From contig NZ_CP088285.1 in assembly GCF_011516645.4 (NCBI RefSeq), positions 8,326,501 through 8,390,500 on the forward strand: a stretch of 64,000 nucleotides of DNA, written 5' to 3'. The notes under the pieces were generated by a model that saw nothing but the letters and a program-made list of their open reading frames with translations, was not told the origin of the DNA and did not search any database. The stretch comes from Bradyrhizobium septentrionale (GTDB lineage Bacteria > Pseudomonadota > Alphaproteobacteria > Rhizobiales > Xanthobacteraceae). Positions 43,603 to 52,612 of the stretch are shown here, one piece after another. A program made the translations under genes and the position numbers. How positions within the stretch are numbered: the stretch's first letter is position 1; each line of letters opens with the position of its first letter.

Positions 43603-44016
43603 TCAGATCGAACGCGTCTTCTCCGCCTTGCTCTTGGAGGCCAGCACCGGAAGCACGTCGCCAGCCCGCAGCGGCTTTCCGTTAGGGAAGTAGGACATCT
43701 GCAAGCTCGAGGTGTGCGTGACATTGTCTACCGGCGAGACATAGACGACCTTCACCTCGATCTTGTGCTTCACGTCATAGCCCTGCCACTTCGGATGCTC
43801 CTTGCGCAGCAGCTCGGCAGTTTCGCAGCGAGTCAGGTCGGAAGTAAACGTCGTCTTGGTGATGACCCCGCGCTCGACCTTTTCCAGATAGCACTGCTCG
43901 TTGACGCCGCTGATGCGCGCATCGACGCGCTGGTAGTTCGCGCTCCTGTCGTACTGGTCGTAGATCGCGATGCCGGCAGCGCCGACGACAATGATTGCAA
44001 TGGCTCCGAAACGCAT
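43603..44016 (-). CDS. Membrane-anchored hypothetical, paralogue B
   Basis: 137 aa. MRFGAIAIIVVGAAGIAIYD is an N-terminal TM anchor; the rest is predicted periplasmic. Two cysteines conserved with paralogue A could form a disulfide: NEQCYLEK and LTRCETAELL. Repeated beta-strand region KIEVKVVYVSPVDNVTHTSS, ending ASKSKAEKTRSI. The two genes are adjacent with 35 bases between stop and start. No known family recognised. Confidence 0.72.
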   Translation of the reverse strand: MRFGAIAIIVVGAAGIAIYDQYDRSANYQRVDARISGVNEQCYLEKVERGVITKTTFTSDLTRCETAELLRKEHPKWQGYDVKHKIEVKVVYVSPVDNVTHTSSLQMSYFPNGKPLRAGDVLPVLASKSKAEKTRSI

Positions 44017-44161
44017 GCTTCGTGCTCCCGTAATGCGCGCACTTGATACGGCCGCAATTAAGGAGTGTTGAACGCGCGTTCAGCTACTTCAGCGATGGCA
44101 AGCTTTGTCTTGCAAAAATGCCTCGGATTTGAAGGAAATCCGATCCGGCTTTTGGCATCGG

Positions 44162-46162
44162 CTATTTCGGTGCCGGCGCGATGATCGCCGCCTTCTGCTC
44201 CCAGGGCCCGGGATTGAGGATGAGCCCGGAGACCTTGCCCGCCGCGTCGCGGACGAACGCGATCCTGGTGTGATCCTCGTCCTCCACGGTGAATTCGTTG
44301 TTCGATGTGGCGACCAGCGGCGTCGCCTTGCCTTTCTCGAACGCGAGGATCGGCCAGGCCCCGACAGCTTCCGCGACGAGCTTGCCCTGCTCGACGCGAA
44401 GCTGAAGTTGCACCGTATCGACACTCCGCGCGGCCCGCACAACGCTGAGCTCGCTTGCACCGTCCTGCCCCTTGTGAACGATCTTCATCCTGATCGCCGT
44501 GTCGGCCTGCCCTCGCAGCCGGGCCAGCACGTCGCCGAGCGAACGTCTCATGAGCGGCGTGCCGTCGAGTTCGGTGATCAGATCGCCCGCCACGACGCCG
44601 GCCTTGGCTGCGGGGCTGTTAGCGAGCGGCCGATTGATCCTCAGGCCCTCCGGCTCCATCGTGACGAACGCCTCGATGCCGAGCCAACCGGTTTTGCCGT
44701 CGGCCAGGCCCTGCCGGTCGCGCGAACTCACCGAGGCGCCGAAATCATACGTCCCGGCATAGTCGGCGAGCGCTTCCGGGCTCGCCATCGCCGATCCCGC
44801 CGGCGAGGCAGACGAGGACGGCCCGGCAACCGTCAATGCGCCATAGGTGAGATGGTTGATCCCGGCGTAGCGCAGCGCTGCGCGTCCCTTGCTGTCGGGC
44901 GTCGCCTGGATCATCTGCAAGCCGATCAGTTTCTCGGCGGGATCGATCCAGAAATACGTGCCCCAATGTCCGGCCCAGGAATAGCTTCCAACAGCGCCCG
45001 GTATCCAGCTGTAGACGCGATTGGTGCGGATCCCAAAGCCAAGTCCAAAGGTCGTTCCGGCACGGCCGCCAACCTCGTCACCGCCAAAGATGTGAATATC
45101 CGGAGGCAGCGCGTTCGTCGTCATCTGCTTCACCGCCTGCGGGCTGAGCAGGCGCACGCCGTCGAGCTCACCCTCGTTGAGAAGCATCTGGCAAAAGCGG
45201 AGATAGTCGGGCGCGGTCGAAACCAGCCCGCCGCCGCCGGAAAACAGCTTCGTCGGCTTCGTGACATCCCAGATCGGTGGCCGTTCCGGCATCGGGGAAT
45301 CGACCAGGCGGTCGAGCTTCTCTTTCGGCACATAGAATCCGGTGTCCACCATATGCAACGGCACAAAAATGCGGCTCTGCAGGAATTGGTCGAAAGACTG
45401 ACCGGACACGACCTCGACAATGCGGCCGAGCACGTCGACGCTCCAGCCATATTCATGAACCTCGCCTGGCTGATGGACGAGCGGCACGCGGGCCAGGCTG
45501 GACACGAAGTCGGCCAGTGTCCTGTCGCGTCGCCACACGACCACCGAGCCGTAGAGCATATGAACCGCCTGGATTGCCACATCGGCGTTCGCGTCCGAGA
45601 GACCACGTTCCGGATAGGCAAAGTCCAGTTCCGGATAGATCAGGCCGGAGGTGTGCCGCAGCAGATCGCGAACCGTCATCGGCCGCTTCGGCGGATCGAG
45701 CCCGTATTCCGTCTTGCCGGTGGCCGGGTCGGTCTTTCGGAACGCGACTCGCATCTCCGCAAGCTCGGGCAGGTACAGCGCAACCGGTGCATCGAGGTCG
45801 AGCTTGCCCTCGTCGACCAGCATCATGGCGGCGACGCTGGTCACCGGCTTCGACATCGACGCGATCCAGAAGATCGAATCCGTCTTCATCGGCACGGTTT
45901 TGCCGCGGTCCTGAAATCCGATCGCCTGCAAATAAGCGAGCTTGCCGCCTTTGGCGATCGCGACGACGGCTCCGGGTAGAAGGCCGTCCGACGGCGAGAA
46001 GGCATCGAAGCGGCCCTGGTACCAGGGCGCGATCCGCGCCAGCCGCGCGGCGGAGAAGCCCAGGCTCTTGGCGTCGCCCGGCGTCGTCAGTTCGTCGGCG
46101 GACGCCGGCCCCAACAAACAAAGCGCGATCGAGATCGTCCGTATCGACGCGGTGAGTTTCAT
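44162..46162 (-). CDS. Serine beta-lactamase-fold hydrolase with PDZ domain
   Basis: 666 aa with a signal peptide (MKLTASIRTISIALCLLGPA). The beta-lactamase family C/esterase motif SxxK is Ser102-Met-Ser-Lys105 in WIASMSKPVTS; YGWSVDVLGR gives the Tyr motif near residue 245. Near residues 500-590 there is a PDZ domain (NSPAAKAGVVAGDLITELDG, LRGQADTAIRMKIVHKG), unusual for this fold and perhaps for protein docking. Substrate unknown: esterase or D-aminopeptidase rather than antibiotic resistance. Ribosome site GGAGATG before ATG. Confidence 0.86.
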   Translation of the reverse strand: MKLTASIRTISIALCLLGPASADELTTPGDAKSLGFSAARLARIAPWYQGRFDAFSPSDGLLPGAVVAIAKGGKLAYLQAIGFQDRGKTVPMKTDSIFWIASMSKPVTSVAAMMLVDEGKLDLDAPVALYLPELAEMRVAFRKTDPATGKTEYGLDPPKRPMTVRDLLRHTSGLIYPELDFAYPERGLSDANADVAIQAVHMLYGSVVVWRRDRTLADFVSSLARVPLVHQPGEVHEYGWSVDVLGRIVEVVSGQSFDQFLQSRIFVPLHMVDTGFYVPKEKLDRLVDSPMPERPPIWDVTKPTKLFSGGGGLVSTAPDYLRFCQMLLNEGELDGVRLLSPQAVKQMTTNALPPDIHIFGGDEVGGRAGTTFGLGFGIRTNRVYSWIPGAVGSYSWAGHWGTYFWIDPAEKLIGLQMIQATPDSKGRAALRYAGINHLTYGALTVAGPSSSASPAGSAMASPEALADYAGTYDFGASVSSRDRQGLADGKTGWLGIEAFVTMEPEGLRINRPLANSPAAKAGVVAGDLITELDGTPLMRRSLGDVLARLRGQADTAIRMKIVHKGQDGASELSVVRAARSVDTVQLQLRVEQGKLVAEAVGAWPILAFEKGKATPLVATSNNEFTVEDEDHTRIAFVRDAAGKVSGLILNPGPWEQKAAIIAPAPK

Positions 46163-46376
46163 CCGGGCATCTCCACATCAACACGACATCGCGGGGTCGC
46201 TGCCCGCCGCATCGACGATGGCATGGATGACGCCACACGGCGCGCCGATTTCCGCGCCGGATTGGCCGAATTCTGTAAACGGCCAGATTTACTTCGGAAT
46301 CGGCGACCGAATTTGACGGCGTGACGATGCCACGTCCGCTTTGCCCTGCTAGCGGTTGGCAAATGTTTGAGCCCGC

Positions 46377-46862
46377 CTAGGTGAATTCGGTCCCGTATTT
46401 GAGGGCGATCGCGTTGATCTGGTCCCGCGTCAATTGCTTTCGCGGCTCGCCGGGTCGGCTGCAGGTTTCGCGAAAGAAACCGTCGAGGCCCGGGGGCACC
46501 ATGATCCACAGCTGAACCAGTTCGTGGTCTGGACTACTGAACCCATGCCACGTGTTTCTGGGTATGAAAATCGTTCCGCCTCTTTCGCAGGCGTGACGCA
46601 CATCGTTGAGTGTGACCGTGCCACTGCCTTCCAGAACGTAGAAGGCTTCGTCCCTGTCGAGATGTCGGTGAAGGGGAATGCCCGAGCCCTTGGGTAGCTG
46701 CTGAATGCCCAGCCCAAGATGATTGGACCCCATCATGGGGTCGGCCTTGATGAAGATGTTGCCGCCATCACGAAAATGGATCAGGTGCTCACCCTCTCCG
46801 GCACCAATCACATAGCCCTGCGGCACCGGGGTGTGCGCCTCGTTCTGGTCGCTGTCTGGCAT
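46377..46862 (-). CDS. Cupin-domain protein
   Basis: About 161 aa with a double-stranded beta-helix: PLHRHLDRDEAFYVLEGSGT (HxH...E metal motif 1) and GGTIFIPRNTWHGFSSPDHE (motif 2). Probably binds one metal; acts as an enzyme or sensor, not determined. The start at 46862 has GGAG at the right distance; an earlier ATG four codons before is possible. It is followed downstream by the PDZ hydrolase gene at 46162, a gap of 214 bases. Confidence 0.78.
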   Translation of the reverse strand: MPDSDQNEAHTPVPQGYVIGAGEGEHLIHFRDGGNIFIKADPMMGSNHLGLGIQQLPKGSGIPLHRHLDRDEAFYVLEGSGTVTLNDVRHACERGGTIFIPRNTWHGFSSPDHELVQLWIMVPPGLDGFFRETCSRPGEPRKQLTRDQINAIALKYGTEFT

Positions 46863-46979
46863 CGCGTGCTCCATTGGCCTATACGCAACAATGAAGAAGT
46901 CACAATAGCAAAATGCAGCGCGAACGACGCCTGTGGCCAAGAACGGCTTTGGGTCATCTCTATAGCGGCGGCTGTGGTC

Positions 46980-47738
46980 CTAGCGCGCCCGCGTAATCGG
47001 GAAATCATACGCGGCTGCGCCCGCGCCCGGCAGCGAGAAGTGCCACCATTCCTTCGAATAGTTCACAAAACCCTGGCGGGCCATCGCCGCGACCAGCCTG
47101 GTCCGCCAGCTCCGCTGCGCCGGCGTGATGGAGCTGGCAGCGGTATGACCCTTCACGTCGGAGCAGTCATAGCCGGTGCCCATGTCGACGCTGCCCTCCG
47201 GGGCGCGCGCGGTCACCGGCGCGGTGCAGTCAGCATAGTCCTTGGCCGGATCGAACTTGCGCGAATTTTCCGCGGTCAGATCGACCAGCGTCAGATCGAG
47301 CGCCGCTCCGGTCGAATGACCGGAATGGGTGGCGATATAGCCGAGGCGGAACAGATCGGCTTTCGAGAACGCCGGGTTGTAGCGCCGCTCGGCGGCGGTC
47401 TCCCTGCCGTTCTTCGACCACGCCACCATGTCGGCCACGGCGCGGGCCGGCCGGTAGCAGTCGAACATCTTCAACGACAATTTCTGCCGCGCCAGTTCCT
47501 GCTGCACGGCCTTGAGCCGAAGCCCGACCTCGCGCTTCACCACGCATTCCGCCGCGCCATAGCCCGCGAGCGGCCGGCCCATGAAATTGTTCGAGGTGGC
47601 GTAGCGGATGTCCTGGATGATGGTCGGATCGATGTCGCGCAGAAACGCGAAGCCGCCGGGCAGGCCTTGGGCCACGCCTTGGGCAAGGGCCGGTGAGACC
47701 AGGCCCACAACAGCGACGAGGATCACGACAATTTTCAC
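46980..47738 (-). CDS. D-alanyl-D-alanine dipeptidase (VanX type, M15)
   Basis: 252 aa with a signal peptide ([20 protein letters not shown]) from the GTG at 47738, which has GGAGCG upstream. Metal-binding motif [15 protein letters not shown] (SxHxxGxAxD) and EWWHF are typical of M15D dipeptidases that cut D-Ala-D-Ala. In Bradyrhizobium-like bacteria it serves peptidoglycan turnover, not vancomycin resistance (inference). An extragenic palindrome lies between it and pyrB. Confidence 0.87.
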   Translation of the reverse strand: MKIVVILVAVVGLVSPALAQGVAQGLPGGFAFLRDIDPTIIQDIRYATSNNFMGRPLAGYGAAECVVKREVGLRLKAVQQELARQKLSLKMFDCYRPARAVADMVAWSKNGRETAAERRYNPAFSKADLFRLGYIATHSGHSTGAALDLTLVDLTAENSRKFDPAKDYADCTAPVTARAPEGSVDMGTGYDCSDVKGHTAASSITPAQRSWRTRLVAAMARQGFVNYSKEWWHFSLPGAGAAAYDFPITRAR

Positions 47739-47744
47739 GAGTTC

Positions 47745-47880
47745 ACGCTCCGGCGCCATCGCCGGGCATAGCCGGTCGCTTCCGCTCCGCCCATACCCGG
47801 CCATCCACGTCTTGTTCCGGAAACGCCCGCAAAAGCAAGGCGTGGACGCCCGGGATAGGCCCGGGTATGACGGCGGAGAA
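47745..47880. repeat. Extragenic palindromic repeat, family A copy 3
   Basis: Contains GGGCATAGCCGGTCGCTTCC, then CGTCTTG and the complementary arm AAGGCGTGGACGCCCGGG with GGGTATGACGG at the end. Similar to the copies at 1288 and 36931 but with the CCGAAGGACGG core lost. Confidence 0.65.
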
Positions 47881-47967
47881 GGCCGCCACATCTTACTCGG
47901 GGAAAACTCCCCCTGGCCCTCTTCGCGCTTGCCCCACCGGCCATCCGCGCCTATAGCTCTCGCTTTA

Positions 47968-48921
47968 ATGACCCCATCATTGAAATCGACTTTTGTCCTC
48001 GGTCACCGGCATCTGCTGGGCATCGAGGGCCTTTCCGCTGACGACATCACCGGCCTGCTCGACCTCTCCGAGGAGTATGTCGATCTCAACCGCCAGGTCG
48101 ACAAGAAACGCGCCAGCCTGCGCGGCCGCACCCAGGTCAATTTGTTCTTCGAGGCCTCGACCCGGACCCAGTCCTCGTTCGAGATCGCCGGAAAACGCCT
48201 GGGCGCCGACGTCATGAACATGTCGGTATCCTCGATGTCCACCCGCAAGGGCGAGACCTTGATGGACACTGCGGTGACGCTGAACGCGATGCACCCCGAC
48301 ATCCTGGTGGTGCGCCACCACGCCTCCGGCGCGGTCGAACTGCTGGCGCGCAAGGTTGACGGTTCCGTGATCAATGCCGGCGACGGCGCCCACGAGCATC
48401 CGACCCAGGCGCTGCTGGATGCGCTGACCATCCGCCGCAACAAGGGCCGGCTCGAGGGGCTGACGATCGCGATCTGCGGCGACGTGCTGCATTCGCGCGT
48501 GGCGCGGTCCAACATCTTCCTGCTCAACACCATGGGCGCGCGCGTCCGCGTAGTGGCCCCTTCCACGCTGCTGCCGCGCGGCATCGAGCGGATGGGCGTC
48601 GAGGTCGCGCGCGACATGCGCGAGGGGTTGAACGGCGCCGACATCGTGATGATGCTGCGGCTGCAGCGCGAGCGCATGAACGGCTCCTTCGTGCCGTCGA
48701 GCCAGGAGTACTTCCACTATTTCGGCCTCGACCAGAAGAAGCTCGGTTACGCCAAGCCGGACGCGCTGGTGATGCATCCGGGCCCGATGAACCGCGGTGT
48801 CGAGATCGACACTTTCGTCGCCGACGGCGCGCAATCGCTGATCCGTGAACAAGTTGAAATGGGTGTGGCAGTGCGCATGGCGGTGCTCGAAGCACTCGCC
48901 CGCAACCTGCCGAACGCGTGA
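47968..48921 (+). CDS. pyrB: Aspartate carbamoyltransferase catalytic subunit
   Basis: Condenses carbamoyl phosphate with aspartate to carbamoyl aspartate in pyrimidine synthesis. 317 aa from ATG 47968: [20 protein letters not shown]. Carbamoyl phosphate site [13 protein letters not shown], aspartate-site [14 protein letters not shown] and [12 protein letters not shown]. Full length. The pyrC homologue begins four bases after its stop, an operon. Confidence 0.96.
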   Translation: MTPSLKSTFVLGHRHLLGIEGLSADDITGLLDLSEEYVDLNRQVDKKRASLRGRTQVNLFFEASTRTQSSFEIAGKRLGADVMNMSVSSMSTRKGETLMDTAVTLNAMHPDILVVRHHASGAVELLARKVDGSVINAGDGAHEHPTQALLDALTIRRNKGRLEGLTIAICGDVLHSRVARSNIFLLNTMGARVRVVAPSTLLPRGIERMGVEVARDMREGLNGADIVMMLRLQRERMNGSFVPSSQEYFHYFGLDQKKLGYAKPDALVMHPGPMNRGVEIDTFVADGAQSLIREQVEMGVAVRMAVLEALARNLPNA

Positions 48922-48925
48922 CGCC

Positions 48926-50227
48926 ATGCTGACTGACCGCCGCCCCATCCTGCTCGCCAACGCCCGCGTCATCGATCCGTCCCGCGACTTCGACGGTCCC
49001 GGCGATGTCCTGATCGCCGACGGCGTGATCCGTGACGCCAAGCGCGGCATCGGCGCCGCCGGTGTCCCCGAAGGCACCGACATCGTCAATTGCGCCGGCA
49101 AGATCGTGGCCCCCGGCCTGATCGACATGCGCGCCTTTGTCGGCGAACCCGGCGCAAGCCATCGCGAGACCTTTGCCTCCGCCAGCCAGGCCGCGGCCGC
49201 CGGCGGCATCACCACCATCATCTGCCAGCCCGACACCTCGCCTGTCATCGACAATTCCGCGACCGTCGACTTCGTGCTGCGCCGCGCCCGCGACACCGCG
49301 ATCGTCAACATCCATCCGATGGCGGCCCTGACCAAGGGCATGCAGGGCTTGGAGATGACCGAGATCGGCCTGTTGAAGGCCGCCGGCGCGGTCGCCTTCA
49401 CCGACGGCGACCGCAGCGTCACCAACGCCCAGGTGATGCGGCGCGCGCTGACCTATGCCCGCGATTTCGACGCGCTGATCGTGCACCACACCGAGGACCC
49501 GAACCTGGTCGGCGAAGGCGTCATGAACGAGGGCGAATTCGCGACGCGGCTCGGGCTTGCCGGGATTCCGACCGCCGCCGAGTCGATCATGCTCGAGCGC
49601 GACATGCGGCTCGCGGGGCTGACCGGCGGCCGCTATCACGCGGCCTCGCTGACCTCGACCGAGTCGCTGGAGATCCTCAAGCGCGCCCGCGACTCCGGCT
49701 ACAACGTCTCGGCCTCGGTCTCGATCAACCACGTGACCTTGAACGAGAACGATATCGGGCCTTACCGCACCTTCCTCAAGCTGGCGCCGCCGCTGCGCAC
49801 CGAGGACGATCGCAGGGCGCTGGTCGCAGCGCTGGCCTCCGGGCTGATCGACGTGGTGATGAGCGATCACAATCCGCAGGACGTCGAGGTCAAGCGGCTG
49901 CCGTTCGCGGAAGCGGCGAGCGGCGCGGTCGGCCTGCAGACCATGCTGCCGGCGGCGCTCAGGCTGATCCACAATGGCGAGATGGATTTCAAGACGCTGA
50001 TCCGGGCGATGTCGACCCGGCCGGCGGAACTACTCGGCCTGCCCGGCGGCACACTGCGCGCAGGCGCCCCTGCCGACATCATCGTGATCGATGCCGACAC
50101 GCCCTGGGTGCTCGACCGCGACGATCTCAAATCGCTGTGCAAGAATACGCCGTTCGACGACGCCCGCTTCTCCGGCCGCGTGACGCGGACGATCGTCGGC
50201 GGACGGACCGTGTACGAGCACGTCTAA
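48926..50227 (+). CDS. Dihydroorotase homologue with degenerate zinc site (PyrC'-like)
   Basis: 433 aa of class I dihydroorotase length and fold: LLANARVIDPSRDFDG at the start, APGLIDMRAFVGEPGASHRE, ESIMLERDMRLAGLTGGRYH, VMSDHNPQDVEVKRLPFAEA. The normal HxH zinc motif (DxHxHLREPG) is here Met68-Arg69-Ala70-Phe71, so both first histidines are missing, and the later HVST-type His is replaced in RYHAASLTST. In Pseudomonas a comparable inactive PyrC' is needed to build the ATCase dodecamer. Its overlap with pyrB suggests the same role. A catalytic PyrC should exist elsewhere. Confidence 0.88.
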   Translation: MLTDRRPILLANARVIDPSRDFDGPGDVLIADGVIRDAKRGIGAAGVPEGTDIVNCAGKIVAPGLIDMRAFVGEPGASHRETFASASQAAAAGGITTIICQPDTSPVIDNSATVDFVLRRARDTAIVNIHPMAALTKGMQGLEMTEIGLLKAAGAVAFTDGDRSVTNAQVMRRALTYARDFDALIVHHTEDPNLVGEGVMNEGEFATRLGLAGIPTAAESIMLERDMRLAGLTGGRYHAASLTSTESLEILKRARDSGYNVSASVSINHVTLNENDIGPYRTFLKLAPPLRTEDDRRALVAALASGLIDVVMSDHNPQDVEVKRLPFAEAASGAVGLQTMLPAALRLIHNGEMDFKTLIRAMSTRPAELLGLPGGTLRAGAPADIIVIDADTPWVLDRDDLKSLCKNTPFDDARFSGRVTRTIVGGRTVYEHV

Positions 50228-50233
50228 AGCTAA

Positions 50234-50335
50234 AGCGTTTTCGAGCGAAGTGGATACCGGTTCGCGTGAGGAAGACGCGTCAAAACAAAAAATTAGAGCC
50301 CCGTTCCGATGCAATCAGAACGGAACAGGCTCTAA
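50234..50335. repeat. Extragenic palindromic repeat, family C copy 2, plus second hairpin
   Basis: 50234-50265 is the exact reverse complement of 30368-30399. It is followed by a second hairpin with arms TTAGAGCCCCGTTCCGAT and AGAACGGAACAGGCTCTAA (about 50293-50335), typical of the same extragenic unit. Just after the pyrC stop. Confidence 0.78.
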
Positions 50336-50348
50336 ATCTGGATGGAAC

Positions 50349-50456
50349 TCAACGCGCCGCGAGCTGCGACATCGCTTCCATCGTCGTTCCGACGACGATA
50401 GCTGCGACGTAAACGACAAAGAACAGCTGCTCCAGCCGCCTGCGAACAGAAGCCAT
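50349..50456 (-). CDS. 35-aa membrane peptide
   Basis: MASVRRRLEQLFFVVYVAAI then VVGTTMEAMSQLAAR: a basic N-terminus then a hydrophobic segment of about 13-15 residues. A GAGGGAG site precedes the ATG at 50456. On the strand opposite to pyrC and plsY. Function unknown; the ribosome site is the main support. Confidence 0.5.
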   Translation of the reverse strand: MASVRRRLEQLFFVVYVAAIVVGTTMEAMSQLAAR

Positions 50457-50561
50457 GATAAGCTCCCTCATTTCCAAGGCCATGGTGCGGGTTGATGGTT
50501 AATATTTCATTGACGGAGTTGGCCGAAATCGACCGGACCGGCCGTCCAGGGAACCACCGCG

Positions 50562-51158
50562 ATGTCTGCTGACGCGATGCTGCTGCCCGCTTTCCTGATC
50601 GGCTATCTCCTCGGCTCGATCCCGTTCGGCATGGTGCTGACCAGGCTCGCCGGCACGCAGGATCTGCGCACGATCGGCTCGGGCAATATCGGCGCCACCA
50701 ACGTGCTGCGCACCGGCCGCAAGGGCCTCGCCGCGGCGACGCTGATCGGCGACATGCTGAAGGGCACGGTCGCCGTCATCATCGCGGGCACCATCGACGG
50801 CCCGAACGCCGCGATGCTGGCGGCGCTGGGCGCGTTCCTCGGCCACCTGTTCCCGGTCTGGCTCAAATTTCGTGGCGGCAAGGGCGTCGCCACCTATCTC
50901 GGCGTGCTGCTCGGGCTGTTCTGGCCGGCGGCGCTGATCTTCGCCGTGATCTGGCTCGGCACCGCCTATACCACGCGCTACTCGTCGCTCTCGGCGCTGA
51001 TCGCCGCGTTCGTGACGCCGCTGTTCCTGTGGTGGTTCGGCCACAACGCGCTCGCCTCGCTGTTTGCCGTGCTGACGCTGCTGTTGTTCTACACGCACCG
51101 CGAAAACATCCAGCGCCTGCAGGCCGGCACCGAAGGCAAGATCGGCGAGAAGAAGTAA
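50562..51158 (+). CDS. plsY: Glycerol-3-phosphate acyltransferase (PlsY)
   Basis: Inner-membrane enzyme that acylates sn-glycerol-3-phosphate from acyl-phosphate in phospholipid synthesis. 198 aa, five helices; [58 protein letters not shown] are the three family motifs. Length normal. Between the pyr genes and dprA as in relatives. Confidence 0.95.
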   Translation: MSADAMLLPAFLIGYLLGSIPFGMVLTRLAGTQDLRTIGSGNIGATNVLRTGRKGLAAATLIGDMLKGTVAVIIAGTIDGPNAAMLAALGAFLGHLFPVWLKFRGGKGVATYLGVLLGLFWPAALIFAVIWLGTAYTTRYSSLSALIAAFVTPLFLWWFGHNALASLFAVLTLLLFYTHRENIQRLQAGTEGKIGEKK

Positions 51159-51162
51159 CTCT

Positions 51163-51271
51163 CCGTCATTCCGGGACGCGCCTTTTGGCGCGGGCCCGGA
51201 ATCCATTGGGCCGCATGACTTGTGGAGGGATGGATTCCGGGTTCTCGCTTCGCGAGCCGCGGAATGACGCG
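51163..51271. repeat. Extragenic palindromic repeat, family D
   Basis: Starts CGTCATTCCGGGACGCG and ends CGCGGAATGACGCGG, with CCGGAATCCATTGGG and GATGGATTCCGGG as inner complementary arms. Lies between plsY and the convergent amidase. A palindrome type widespread in Bradyrhizobium and Rhodopseudomonas (recall). Confidence 0.75.
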
Positions 51272-51273
51272 GC

Positions 51274-52512
51274 CTATTTTGCCAATGCAGCTTCCACAAA
51301 GCTCGCTGCCGCCAGCGCCTTGGCATCGCCGCCAAAACCCGCGATCGCGGTGACGCCGACCGGCAATCCGCCCTCGGCGATCAGCGTCGGCACGTTGACG
51401 CAGGGCACGCCCATCAAGGTCCACAGCCGGTTGTAACGGGGATCGCCGGTCGACGATAAGCCTTCTGGCGCTGCAGCCGGCGCCGACAGCGTCAGCAGCA
51501 CGTCGACCTCGCCGAGGATCGCGGCCAGCGCCTGCCGCGCGCGCAGCGTGACGTCCATCGCCGCATCATACTCGGCGGGCGTGCCGCCCTTGCTCTCGTC
51601 GAGCCGGCCGCGCAGCAGCGGCGGCATCGCATCGTAGTGCTGGCCATACTCCCAGGCGAACGATTGATGCGCCTCGAACTCCTGGACCACCGGATGGATC
51701 CGCCACGCCTCCGCGATGATCTCGGGCATCGCGAGTTCGCGAACGGTCGCGCCGGCCTGCTCCGCCGCCCGCGCCGCCTTCTGCAACGCCTCCGCACCGG
51801 ATGGTTCGGGCGCGCCGGCAAAGGCTTGCGTCACCACGCCGATGCGCGGCGCCGCAACCGATGACGGCACGACAAGCTCCGGCCGCCTGGTCATCGCAGC
51901 CAACCCGAGCGCGACATCGCGCACGCCGGCGCCGAACAGCCCGACGGTATCGAGTGTCCAGGAGAAGCATTTCACGCCGACGGTCGGCAGCAGCCGGTAG
52001 CTCGGCTTGATCGCGGCGACGCCGCAGAACGAGGCCGGCCGGATCACCGAGCCGCCGGTCTGCGTGCCCAATGCCAGCGGGATCATCCCGGCGGCGACCG
52101 CGGCGGCCGAGCCCGACGACGATCCACCCGGTGTGTGCGCGTGATTGTGCGGATTGAGCGTGGCGGTCGGATCGTTCGCCGCGAACGCCGTGGTCGTGGT
52201 CTTGCCGATGATGGTGGCGCCGGCCTGCTTCAGCGCCATCACGACAGGCGCATCGGCGCGCGGCTGATGGGCGCGATAGATCGCAGCCCCCATCTCGGTC
52301 GGGAAATCGGCGGTATCGATGATGTCCTTGATGCCGACCGCAATACCGCGCAGCGGCCCGGCAGCCTGCGCCCGCGCCTTGCCGTCGTGGCGGACGAAGG
52401 CGCCGATGGTCTTTTCCAGCGCGCCGATCGCCTCCAGCGACTGGCCGATGGCGGCCTCGGGCGACAGCGCGCCCTGCTCGATACGCGCTTTGAGGTCGGC
52501 AAGTGAGATCAT
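51274..52512 (-). CDS. Amidase signature-family amidase
   Basis: 412 aa. Catalytic Lys62 in [25 protein letters not shown] with the cis-Ser; [14 protein letters not shown] with nucleophile Ser155. Shorter than GatA and lacking its C-terminal features; not a GatA paralogue in this context (a full gat operon is elsewhere in the window). Substrate unknown amide. Its gene is convergent with plsY and divergent from dprA. Confidence 0.88.
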   Translation of the reverse strand: MISLADLKARIEQGALSPEAAIGQSLEAIGALEKTIGAFVRHDGKARAQAAGPLRGIAVGIKDIIDTADFPTEMGAAIYRAHQPRADAPVVMALKQAGATIIGKTTTTAFAANDPTATLNPHNHAHTPGGSSSGSAAAVAAGMIPLALGTQTGGSVIRPASFCGVAAIKPSYRLLPTVGVKCFSWTLDTVGLFGAGVRDVALGLAAMTRRPELVVPSSVAAPRIGVVTQAFAGAPEPSGAEALQKAARAAEQAGATVRELAMPEIIAEAWRIHPVVQEFEAHQSFAWEYGQHYDAMPPLLRGRLDESKGGTPAEYDAAMDVTLRARQALAAILGEVDVLLTLSAPAAAPEGLSSTGDPRYNRLWTLMGVPCVNVPTLIAEGGLPVGVTAIAGFGGDAKALAAASFVEAALAK

Positions 52513-52612
52513 GGGGGCTTCCTTGAATTGGCGACCGCTTGTAGCGCGTCACGCCCACTGCGCCAATGTCGTGGTTGATCACAATCCCAGGTTGGGCGAA
52601 GCTACGCCCCAC

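Noticed and set aside
44105..45979. 624-aa + strand frame opposite the PDZ hydrolase
   Set aside because: Antisense translation of a gene with complete catalytic motifs.
44162..46162. Antibiotic-resistance beta-lactamase
   Set aside because: The SxxK fold is shared by esterases and peptidases; the PDZ domain and size argue against a resistance enzyme.
46980..47738. Vancomycin-resistance gene vanX
   Set aside because: Family match only; no vanA/vanH neighbours, and Gram-negative homologues serve wall turnover.
51274..52512. Second gatA copy
   Set aside because: Amidase signature is present but it is 412 aa, lacks GatA C-terminal features, and a full gat operon exists at 26-31 kb.
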